Positions 36,619 to 44,228 of a stretch of 64,000 nt of DNA are shown piece by piece (the first letter of the stretch is position 1; each line of letters starts with the position of its first letter). Below the pieces are notes generated by a model. It was not told the DNA's origin, searched no databases, and saw only the letters and a program-made list of their open reading frames with translations. Made by a program: the position numbers and the translations under genes. The stretch covers positions 124,001 to 188,000 of the forward strand of contig JADGDG010000002.1 of assembly GCA_016744995.1 (NCBI GenBank). Reading direction: 5' to 3'. This DNA comes from Gammaproteobacteria bacterium (GTDB lineage: Bacteria > Pseudomonadota > Gammaproteobacteria > GRL18).

Positions 36619-38148
36619 TCAGGCCAGAGTCTTATAAAACTCTGGCATTCCTTTTAACCCCGCTGATTTATAGTCCTCAAGCAAAGCCTGTATCATTGTA
36701 GTATTTAGAGAATTATTTTGACTGCCAGAATGATCTTTAAAATGACCGTGCTTTATATTCAAAGATTCACCACCCAAAGCCTTAGAGCCATAGTACATAT
36801 AATCATAAAGCCTTCGAAGTGAAATTTGATGAGTTTTTCCTGAATATTCATAGAGCCAGTCACTAAAAGCCAGAAAATGCTCAAATGCCTGATCAGCTAA
36901 TAATATTTTTAGTGAATTCTTAAAATGCCCGCTATTAGCAAGCAACTCCCAATAACGGGCAAAACGACTAACCCGCTGAATCAAAGCAAAGTTAATTTGC
37001 CTGGTAGCCAGAATGCTATAAGGTGCAGTGGGTTCAAAAATTAACTGATACTCCTCAGAATGACGAATAACAGGCGTTCCTCTCAAACGTTTTAAAATTC
37101 CTAATTGAATATCATGTGGTTTAAGTTCATACAGCTGATTGAAACCTGAAGCAAAACTATTTAAATCTTCACCGGGCAAAGCAAAAATCAAATCGGCATG
37201 GATATGTGCCCTGGAATGAGCCTTAAGCCAGTTGAGATTCTCTTGGGTCTTTTTATTATCCTGCTTTCGACTAATTAAGCTTTGTACTTGCGGATTAAAG
37301 CTTTGCACACCTAACTCAAATTGCAAACAACCTTCAGGAAATTTTGCAATAGCTTCTTTTAAAGCACTTGGCAACCGGTCAGGAATAATTTCAAAATGTA
37401 AAAAGAGCTGTTCATCAAGGCGTGCAAGAAAAAAATCAAGTATTTTCAAACTGGTCTGAATTTTTAAATTAAACGTTCTGTCAACAAATTTAAAATTTCG
37501 GGCACCCCGGTTATAAAGATCTTCCATTTGTTTCAGAAAAACATCGATGTCAAAAGGTAATGAAGTTTTATCCAGTGCAGACAGACAAAATTCACACTTA
37601 AAGGGGCAGCCTCTTGATGCCTCTACATACAATACTCTATTTTTAATATCTTCTTCCGTATAGTATTGATACGGTAATTTAAGCTTATCCAGTACCGATT
37701 CCTGATGGTCAAATATTTTTTCTTTTGGAAAAGAGTCATCAGTTTTATGTTTCTTAAGGATCAGACGGCAAAGAGCATAAAAAGCCGTGTCGGCTGCTCC
37801 TCGTATAAGGAAATCAGTTAATTGATAAATTTTCTGTTCTTCATATTCATAACTCACTTCCGGCCCACCAATTATAATCGTAATTTCAGGGGCAATTACC
37901 TTTAATAAAGCAATGACTCTGGTGGTGTGCTCTGTATTCCAGATATAGACACCAAAACCTATAATTTCAGGCTTTTGGAGGAGGAGCTTTTCAACAATAT
38001 CTGTCGGTCTCAGGTGACTTGTAAACTCTAAAATTGAGGTTTGTGATTGAAGTTGACCAAGATTTGCATAGAGATAGCGAAGACCAATCGAAGCATGAAT
38101 ATAACTGGCATTAATAGTGGTGAGAAGAATATTAGATTGACTGGTAAT
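36619..38148 (-). CDS. B12-binding domain radical SAM protein (DUF4080 type), ATT start or 5'-damaged
   Basis: About 509 residues if read from an ATT at 38148. Residues 1-100 match a B12-binding half (ILLTTINASYIHASIGLRYLYANL, then PEIIGFGVYIWN and IIIGGPEVSYEYE). The radical SAM core follows, with its cluster motif in EASRGCPFKCEFCLS (CxxxCxxC), then HIHADLIFALPGED. The C-terminal third is the DUF4080 region. The frame is open from the TAG at 38176-38178, but the only in-frame ATG, GTG or TTG in the N-terminal part is the GTG at 37857, which would delete the B12-binding domain. The ATT has AGG 5 bp upstream. The substrate is unknown. Either initiation is unusual or the start has been lost. 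Confidence 0.75.
   Translation of the reverse strand: MTSQSNILLTTINASYIHASIGLRYLYANLGQLQSQTSILEFTSHLRPTDIVEKLLLQKPEIIGFGVYIWNTEHTTRVIALLKVIAPEITIIIGGPEVSYEYEEQKIYQLTDFLIRGAADTAFYALCRLILKKHKTDDSFPKEKIFDHQESVLDKLKLPYQYYTEEDIKNRVLYVEASRGCPFKCEFCLSALDKTSLPFDIDVFLKQMEDLYNRGARNFKFVDRTFNLKIQTSLKILDFFLARLDEQLFLHFEIIPDRLPSALKEAIAKFPEGCLQFELGVQSFNPQVQSLISRKQDNKKTQENLNWLKAHSRAHIHADLIFALPGEDLNSFASGFNQLYELKPHDIQLGILKRLRGTPVIRHSEEYQLIFEPTAPYSILATRQINFALIQRVSRFARYWELLANSGHFKNSLKILLADQAFEHFLAFSDWLYEYSGKTHQISLRRLYDYMYYGSKALGGESLNIKHGHFKDHSGSQNNSLNTTMIQALLEDYKSAGLKGMPEFYKTLA
36623..36646. terminator. Terminator-like hairpin downstream of nadB
   Basis: A perfect 8-bp stem GCCAGAGT/ACTCTGGC with an 8-nt loop, about 100 bp after the nadB stop and overlapping the last codons of the convergent radical SAM gene. 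On the plus strand it is followed by ATTCCTTTT, only a weak T tract. It could work for nadB. Confidence 0.35.
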
Positions 38149-38208
38149 AATAGCCTGGCAGCCTGATAGATTTAGCTAGATTTATAAATTGGACACACAA
38201 ATTAATTG

Positions 38209-38255
38209 CATACCCATACAACGATGAAAATTGTGCTCTCATGTTGATGGGTATG
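38209..38255. repeat. 9-bp inverted repeat with 29-nt loop
   Basis: CATACCCAT (38209-38217) and ATGGGTATG (38247-38255) are perfect complements in the gap after the Tyr/Asn/Pro/Gly-rich gene. No T tract follows on either strand, so it is not a standard terminator. It could stabilise the mRNA end. Confidence 0.4.
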
Positions 38256-38269
38256 GCGCAGATAGCAAA

Positions 38270-39052
38270 CTACTGCGATGGCTGTTGATATGGGTTTCCA
38301 TAACCATAAGGATTATTATAGGGGTTACCATATGGGTTGCCATATTGAGGCTGTGGCTGATAGTAGTTGTTTTGCGGCTGTCCATATTGATAGCCATATG
38401 GGTTGTAGACCTGTGCTGGCTGAGCAATAGGAGCAGGAGCAGCTTCGACCGCAGCTTGCGTAACTGTTTCAGTTACCTCTTCTGCAGCTTTAACAACCGG
38501 TGCAGCAACCACATCAGCTGTTTGCATCATAGATTCAACCATTGGCAGAACTGAAGGCATTGGTGCCGGAGCTGCAGCCACTGGCTTTATTTCAACTGGA
38601 ACAGCTTTAGCTGCAACCTCTTCAGTTGCAGCAGCTTCTTCAACTTCAATAACAGCCTTGGTAATGATTGTTTTTTGTTCTACTTTCTCAACAATAACAG
38701 CCCCTGATGCTGTTTCAGTGGCAGGAATTACTGCTACAGGTTTAATATCAACCGTTTTTACTTTTTCAATACTGACTATAACAGGCTGTAAAGCAGCGTC
38801 CTGTGCACTATCATCTTGCGTTGCAGCTATTGAGTTTGTCTCGCCATAGCGCTGCTCGCTATCATAAGAAATATAAAATCCCATCCCGACAATCAATGCA
38901 AGCATTATGACATAAAAGCTCATATCAGAGGACTGCGCTGCTTCTGATGAAGTACTTTTTGAGGAGGAATTACCATTATCAATTGCACCCATTTGTTCAA
39001 GGGTATCATTTAGCTTTTTGCTTGTTTGTTTATCCACGTATCTCTTCTCCAT
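38270..39052 (-). CDS. Hypothetical single-pass protein with Ala/Val/Pro-rich stalk and NPYG-rich tail
   Basis: A 260-residue protein of no recognised family. The order is a charged, Ser-rich N-terminus (1-43), one membrane helix (SFYVIMLALIVGMGFYISY, about 45-65), then a long Ala/Val/Pro/Glu-rich stalk (about 90-210). The tail of about 50 residues is almost only Tyr, Asn, Pro, Gly and Gln, with repeats NPYG-YQYG, NPYG-NPYN-NPYG-YGNPY. The N-terminus is probably cytoplasmic and the stalk and tail periplasmic. The stalk recalls TonB-like or wall-spanning spacers, and the tail resembles adhesive or phase-separating low-complexity regions. It starts at ATG 39052, just after AGAGAAG. Confidence 0.75.
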   Translation of the reverse strand: MEKRYVDKQTSKKLNDTLEQMGAIDNGNSSSKSTSSEAAQSSDMSFYVIMLALIVGMGFYISYDSEQRYGETNSIAATQDDSAQDAALQPVIVSIEKVKTVDIKPVAVIPATETASGAVIVEKVEQKTIITKAVIEVEEAAATEEVAAKAVPVEIKPVAAAPAPMPSVLPMVESMMQTADVVAAPVVKAAEEVTETVTQAAVEAAPAPIAQPAQVYNPYGYQYGQPQNNYYQPQPQYGNPYGNPYNNPYGYGNPYQQPSQ

Positions 39053-39181
39053 ATACTATTATTAATGTTGCAGGCAATAAATTAAGAATTCTCTAATACT
39101 ATCCTAAATAGCTTTCAAAAGTAAAGCCTATCTCTTACCACCAAATCGTGTGTCTACCTGAAAGCACTCATGTCAATTGAA

Positions 39182-40159
39182 CTACATTAATTCTTCAACA
39201 GCAATTAATGTAGTAAGAATATGCTTCTGTCCTGGATTTAGCACAACTTTATTACGATTAACGTTTGCCGATTCAATGCAAACCATCGTTAACCAGGATT
39301 CATCAGACATATCACCCATCGCAGCAGATTTTTTCTGCCAGGGGTTCCAGACCACAGTAGAATTTGAATTATCCTTAGATATTATAATTTTTCTATTAAA
39401 TCCATGATCAAAAAGTTGTATTTCAGCCTGTGTATCAATAAAAACCCGATCGGTCTCACCATTAAACTTAAGCATGCCATCCTGCTGAAAGGATTGACCA
39501 CCACTTACTTTATCTCTGTAGTTTTTTTGGTCAAGCCCATCAATACTCACATTATGGATATCACTGACATTAAAATAACTGTGAAGCGCCTCAGTCACAA
39601 TAACAGGCGACTGGCCTCTGTTTTTTGTCTGCATTTCCAACTTTAAGGTCTTGTTTATTGTAATGGTAAGGGATAAGTCACAGTCGAAGTGCGGCTGTAT
39701 CTCGTGATGACTCAAACAGATATCATAACAGGGCATTGTTAATACCAGCTGAGTACCGCCATCAGGCAGACTTTGTGTGCTTTGAATTTCCCATAAACTT
39801 ACTCTTGCATAGCCATGGGCCGGTAACGCTGGATTTCCATTTAAATTTTCAAATTTTTCACTAAAATCACCAACCTCTTCATTAAAATCTCCAACCTGCT
39901 CACTAAAATCGCCAAACCAGGGCCAGCAAATGGGAATTCCACCACGAATTGCCCTGGCCTTCTGGTACTGTGCTTTATCACTTAGCCAGAGTACAGACTC
40001 ATCCTGAGCATGGGGCTTGAAATCGAGTAACTGACCACCATAAAGACTGATCCTGGCGCTGGCAAGTGAATTATTAATATTAATAATTGGCAAGCCTGAG
40101 GTTGTTTCAGTGATAGAAAGCTCATCCTCTAAAACAAATTGCTGTAGTGATTGTGTCAT
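39182..40159 (-). CDS. D-hexose-6-phosphate mutarotase (YeaD family)
   Basis: A 325-residue aldose-1-epimerase-fold enzyme that interconverts anomers of glucose-6-phosphate-like sugars. It has ARISLYGGQLLDFKP, AIRGGIPICWPWFG, LPAHGYARVSLWE, ALHSYFNV, and VVWNPWQKKSAAMGDM with VCIESANV. Between WPWFG and NPALPAHG there is an insertion of about 23 residues made of imperfect heptads (GDFSEQV, GDFNEEV, GDFSEKF), encoded by a 21-bp tandem repeat. The insertion is in frame and the motifs on both sides are intact, so the enzyme is probably active. Confidence 0.9.
   Translation of the reverse strand: MTQSLQQFVLEDELSITETTSGLPIININNSLASARISLYGGQLLDFKPHAQDESVLWLSDKAQYQKARAIRGGIPICWPWFGDFSEQVGDFNEEVGDFSEKFENLNGNPALPAHGYARVSLWEIQSTQSLPDGGTQLVLTMPCYDICLSHHEIQPHFDCDLSLTITINKTLKLEMQTKNRGQSPVIVTEALHSYFNVSDIHNVSIDGLDQKNYRDKVSGGQSFQQDGMLKFNGETDRVFIDTQAEIQLFDHGFNRKIIISKDNSNSTVVWNPWQKKSAAMGDMSDESWLTMVCIESANVNRNKVVLNPGQKHILTTLIAVEELM
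39858..39920. repeat. Three 21-bp tandem copies inside the mutarotase gene
   Basis: Units start at 39858, 39879 and 39900 and share TCAYTAAAATC-CCAA. Each encodes one GDF(S/N)E heptad on the minus strand. The unit length keeps the frame. Confidence 0.85.
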
Positions 40160-40242
40160 AATTTTTTATTAGATAAAAATTAAATAATTCATTGATTTGA
40201 TTTTAAACATTAAACTATAAACATAAACTTGTTATATTATCC

Positions 40243-40387
40243 TAGAAAAATCGGTTGGATCATAGTGAGAACGATCAGCTTGCCGAAGATTAAAGGCTTT
40301 ACAAGTTATTTTAGCTTTATTTATAGTCACCCTATGGGCGAGATCAAAATATTTTGGAAAGTCTTTTAGATTCAACCGATTTTCCAG
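40243..40387. repeat. Small inverted-repeat element, possible MITE
   Basis: GAAAAATCGGTTGGAT (40245-40260) is complementary at 14 of 16 positions to the segment 40370-40385. The arms enclose about 110 bp with no long ORF. It fills half of the 295-bp gap between the mutarotase and lipase genes. No target-site duplication is clear. It could instead be a structured RNA or a paired operator. The rest of the gap shows nothing else I can name. Confidence 0.45.
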
Positions 40388-40454
40388 AATTATTAACTAT
40401 AACAAACAAATTGCTCATAGTTTATTTGACCGTTATCAATAAAAGGATATAGTA

Positions 40455-41264
40455 ATGAAAAATCTGCTGAGGAAGCTTCTGATATTTGTGCTCATAATGT
40501 TGCCAGGCTATGTTTTTGCAGACATTGCAGTTCTCGTGCATGGGTATCATAGTTCAGGACATACCTGGCGCCATAATGGCATTACAGCGATTTTAGCCTC
40601 TAATGGCTGGCGAGATACCGGTACCTATACGCCTCAGGGATATATCGCTCTTTTCAATCAACAATTAAGCAATTCAGGGAAACAAATTGTCACAGTTGAA
40701 CTTCCCTCAGAAGCCCCCGTTGAAATTCAGGCTGATCTGCTCAACCAATACCTTGATGACATCAGCCAGCACTTTCCGGATCAGAAAATACACCTGATTG
40801 CCCATTCAGCTGGTGGTATTGTTGCCCGTCTGGCTTTGGTCAATAATTATTCACAAAATGATAAGTACAATGTAACCCAGCTTATTACCATTGCTACACC
40901 GCATTTAGGATCACCAATCGCTAATATGGCAGAAAAAGCCTCTGATACACCCATAGGTTTTTTTGCCCCCATTATAGGTGCCAGTGAAATTAATCGAGCC
41001 GAACTTCTATACCAACAAATGGGCAAAGAAGATGTCAACCACTTTCTATACAGACTCAATCGTCTGGCACATCCCCCAATGCGTTATAGTTCAATAATCA
41101 GAGCCAGTGGCTCTATTATAAATGGCGACTGGCTGGTACCACCACCAAGCCAGAATATGGCTTATGTCCCTGCCATTGGAGCTGGCGCCAAAGTATTCTT
41201 AACTCGGGGGAAACATCAGCTAAAATATGATGATGCTTATATTCTCATCCAATTATTGCCCTGA
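40455..41264 (+). CDS. Secreted alpha/beta hydrolase, lipase-like
   Basis: A 269-residue protein with a signal peptide (LLIFVLIMLPGYVFA, cut near residue 22). The mature fold starts with IAVLVHGYHSSGHTWRHNGI, the oxyanion strand. The nucleophile Ser is in LIAHSAGGIVARLAL, followed by TIATPHLGSP, a pattern of triacylglycerol lipases and esterases. A likely acid and a His near the C-terminus (GKHQLKYDD) complete the triad. AAAGGA lies about 7 bp before the ATG. The substrate is unknown. Confidence 0.82.
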   Translation: MKNLLRKLLIFVLIMLPGYVFADIAVLVHGYHSSGHTWRHNGITAILASNGWRDTGTYTPQGYIALFNQQLSNSGKQIVTVELPSEAPVEIQADLLNQYLDDISQHFPDQKIHLIAHSAGGIVARLALVNNYSQNDKYNVTQLITIATPHLGSPIANMAEKASDTPIGFFAPIIGASEINRAELLYQQMGKEDVNHFLYRLNRLAHPPMRYSSIIRASGSIINGDWLVPPPSQNMAYVPAIGAGAKVFLTRGKHQLKYDDAYILIQLLP

Positions 41265-41373
41265 TTGCTCTAAAAAAGGTCTGAAAAAAAAGAAATATTC
41301 CTCTATAATAATCGTTTAATAAATGACTTAATTTAAGTTATAACAAGGTTCACCATCAGGTCTCACACTAATT

Positions 41374-41973
41374 ATGCCATCTAGTAGTAAATATTTTCAG
41401 AATGTAGAGCAGTATCGCAAAGATATGCTGATTAAAACAGAACTTTGCCAACAGTCCATGCAATTTTGTACCACCTGGGGCTTGTTCTCACCCCGTGCCA
41501 TTGACGAGGGTTCAAAACTGCTATTAGAACATATTAAGGTAAATAGTGATGACAATTGTCTTGATATCGGCTGTGGTTACGGCCCTCTTGGACTCACTTT
41601 AGCAAAATTAGCTCCCGCGGGTAAAACAACCCTAATTGATAAAGACTTTGTTGCTGTAAATTACACAGAAAAAAACATAAAACTCAATCACTTAAAAAAT
41701 TGTGAAACCTTTTTAAGTAATGGTTTTGATCACGTAGATGCAAGAAAATTTGACCTGATCGTTTCTAATATACCAGCAAAGGTAGGTAATGAACTATTAA
41801 GTTTATTTTTAATTGATGCCTTGAATCATCTGCAACCGGGGGGACGCTTTTATGTGGTGACAATTACAGGGATCCGTAAGTATATCGAGCGTTCTTTTAA
41901 AGAAGTTTTTGGGCACTATAAAAAAGTAAAGCAAGGCAAGGCTTATACCGTTGCCATGACAATTAAACAATAA
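41374..41973 (+). CDS. Class I methyltransferase, RsmC/RlmG-like small-domain type
   Basis: A 199-residue cytoplasmic SAM methyltransferase. The SAM loop is CLDIGCGYGPLGLTLAKL and the acidic strand is TTLIDKDFVAVNYTEKNI. The catalytic position is SNIPAK where RNA/DNA guanine methyltransferases of the MTS family have NPPF or NPP. FSPRAIDEGSKLLLEHI ahead of it is typical of the MTS domain. RNA is the likely substrate, but the changed NPP motif leaves this open. Confidence 0.75.
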   Translation: MPSSSKYFQNVEQYRKDMLIKTELCQQSMQFCTTWGLFSPRAIDEGSKLLLEHIKVNSDDNCLDIGCGYGPLGLTLAKLAPAGKTTLIDKDFVAVNYTEKNIKLNHLKNCETFLSNGFDHVDARKFDLIVSNIPAKVGNELLSLFLIDALNHLQPGGRFYVVTITGIRKYIERSFKEVFGHYKKVKQGKAYTVAMTIKQ

Positions 41974-42019
41974 AAATTAAATAATAAATTAGTCCTTAGC
42001 CTCCGCGGTAATAATAACA

Positions 42020-44227
42020 ATGAAAATAAAAAAACTGATCTTTAGTGCCAATGACTTTATTTCAACAGCATTCAAAGTTTTATTACTTACATTATCAATA
42101 TTACTATTAAATGCCTGCACAGATGAAGCTGAAAATAAGAAAAATTCAACAGTTCAAAAAACCAGTGTAATAGAAGCACCTCAAACTTTCACTTTTTCTT
42201 CAGAGCAAAATAACTCAACAGAAGTCAGCACAAAAGATTGGAAAGCCATTAAAGAATCTGAAATAATACGGATAATAGTCCCTTACTCATTCCAGAAAAA
42301 CAATTTTATTCCTATACAATCAAGTTCTTATGGCAATGAGTTAAGGTCAATATTAAATTTTGCAGAAGAGCACAAGCTGCGTCCTGTATTCATTTCAACC
42401 AGAGAGTTTTCTAATATGCTGCCTCTGCTTGAAGCAGGCAGTGGTGATGTTGTTATCGCAAACCTGACAATAACTGAAACACGAAAAGAACGAATTAACT
42501 TCACTATTCCCGTCATTCACAGCATAGAACAACTTGTTGTTTCCAGTTCATTCAATAAAAAAATCACCCTTGATACTCTGGGAAATTTAAAAATAGGTGT
42601 TCGAGAAAACACCTCCTTTTGGGAGACTCTTGCAGACTTAAACACTCAACAAACAAATGATCAGGAAATTCAGATCATTAAGCTTGACGACAAGCTCTCT
42701 GCTGAGGATAAATTTAATCTTATCGTACAAGGTGAAGTCGATGCCGTTATTGAAGACAGTAACCGACTGAAGCTTTTTATGTCATATCGCAAAGATATTA
42801 AGACTGTTATTGATTTAGGAAAAGAGCGTCCTATCGCCTGGGCAGTTCGAAAAAATAATCCAGAACTTCTAAAGCGACTCAATCGATACATAAAAACTGA
42901 AAAATTACTCCAGCACCTGCCTGATATACGCTTTGGCGATTTAGATATAATTAAGAAGCAACGACAGTTGAGGCTGATCACCCGTAACAATGCTTCCACC
43001 TATTTTCTTTGGAAAAACCAGCTAATGGGATTTGAATATGATCTCATCAAACAATTCGCCAAACAACAAAAAGTTAGTTTAAAAGTCCTGGTCGCCAATG
43101 ATTTTGAGCAAATGAATGACTGGCTGATACAGGGCTATGGTGATATTGCATCTGCCGGACTGATAAAAATAGCAGATCGGGAAAAGTTACCCCTTCAATT
43201 CACAGAACCCTATCTTTATGTACAAGAACTGATCGTTCAACGAAAAAATGACAAAACCATAAATTCACTATCCGATCTCGCGCAAAGGACATTTTATGTT
43301 CGTAAAAGCAGTTCCTATTTCAACACTTTGCAAAGGCTTCAGAATAAACTGAACTCAGAAGGTATTCATTTTTCCATAGAAGCAGTTCCTGAAACGATGG
43401 AAACAGAAGAAATTATAAAAAATGTCATCAGCGGTAAATATGATATTACACTAGCCGATTCCCCTATCATTGCCATTGAAGAAAGCTGGCATAGTGAATT
43501 AAAAATTTCTTTACCTTTAACTGGAGAACAAGGTCAGCGCTGGCTAGTGCGCAAGACTGATAATTTGCTTCTGAATGAATTAAATAAATTTATAAAAAAA
43601 GAATACAAGCAACTGTTTTATAACATAACTTATAATAAATATTATAAGAATTCACGTAAGTTATTTGATGAAAAAAAACGTGATAAAAATGATAAAACCA
43701 TTTCACCTTATGATCCTCTAATCAAGTCACTTGCAAAAGAATATGATTTTGACTGGCGTTTGATTGCTGCTCAGATCAATAAAGAAAGCCAGTTTAACCC
43801 TAATGCAAAATCCTGGGCTGGGGCAAAAGGTCTCTTACAGGTCATGCCCAGGACGGCTCGTGAAGTGGGGATTGATGATCTTGAAAAACCTGAGAATGGT
43901 TTACGCGCAGGTCTAAAGTATATGGCCTGGATTGATGCCCAGCTGTCAAATGAATTGCCTGCTGATGTTCAAGTCTGGTTTACCCTGGCAGCCTATAATG
44001 CTGGATTAGGACATCTCAAAGATGCCCGCAGCCTGGCAGCAAAAGAAGGCCTTAATCCTGATCGTTGGTTCGGCAATGTTGAAAAAACTTTCTTACTACT
44101 TTCAAAACCCAAATATCATAAAAAAGCACGCTATGGCTACGTTCGTGGTATAGAGCCAGTTACCTATGTAAAACAAATTCAGGCACTTTATGAGTTATAC
44201 AGCAATAAACACCCGGATGAGGCTTAG
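42020..44227 (+). CDS. MltF-like lytic transglycosylase lipoprotein with two solute-binding domains
   Basis: A 735-residue lipoprotein with lipobox LLNAC (Cys33). Two family-3 solute-binding domains follow in tandem (about 70-310 and 315-540); each shows a strand with R(I/L)I, a DI.(I/A)A loop and FT.P. The C-terminal SLT domain has IAAQINKESQFNPNAKS with catalytic Glu589, GAKGLLQVMPRTA, and AAYNAGLGHL. E. coli MltF is about 518 residues with one sensor domain. It cleaves peptidoglycan; the sensors are thought to respond to muropeptides or amino acids. The next gene starts 2 bp after its stop. Confidence 0.88.
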   Translation: MKIKKLIFSANDFISTAFKVLLLTLSILLLNACTDEAENKKNSTVQKTSVIEAPQTFTFSSEQNNSTEVSTKDWKAIKESEIIRIIVPYSFQKNNFIPIQSSSYGNELRSILNFAEEHKLRPVFISTREFSNMLPLLEAGSGDVVIANLTITETRKERINFTIPVIHSIEQLVVSSSFNKKITLDTLGNLKIGVRENTSFWETLADLNTQQTNDQEIQIIKLDDKLSAEDKFNLIVQGEVDAVIEDSNRLKLFMSYRKDIKTVIDLGKERPIAWAVRKNNPELLKRLNRYIKTEKLLQHLPDIRFGDLDIIKKQRQLRLITRNNASTYFLWKNQLMGFEYDLIKQFAKQQKVSLKVLVANDFEQMNDWLIQGYGDIASAGLIKIADREKLPLQFTEPYLYVQELIVQRKNDKTINSLSDLAQRTFYVRKSSSYFNTLQRLQNKLNSEGIHFSIEAVPETMETEEIIKNVISGKYDITLADSPIIAIEESWHSELKISLPLTGEQGQRWLVRKTDNLLLNELNKFIKKEYKQLFYNITYNKYYKNSRKLFDEKKRDKNDKTISPYDPLIKSLAKEYDFDWRLIAAQINKESQFNPNAKSWAGAKGLLQVMPRTAREVGIDDLEKPENGLRAGLKYMAWIDAQLSNELPADVQVWFTLAAYNAGLGHLKDARSLAAKEGLNPDRWFGNVEKTFLLLSKPKYHKKARYGYVRGIEPVTYVKQIQALYELYSNKHPDEA

Positions 44228-44228
44228 T

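Noticed and set aside
36619-37857. Radical SAM gene starting at the GTG at 37857
   Set aside because: The 97 codons upstream in the same frame encode a clear B12-binding domain, so this start would cut a conserved domain; used only as the fallback.
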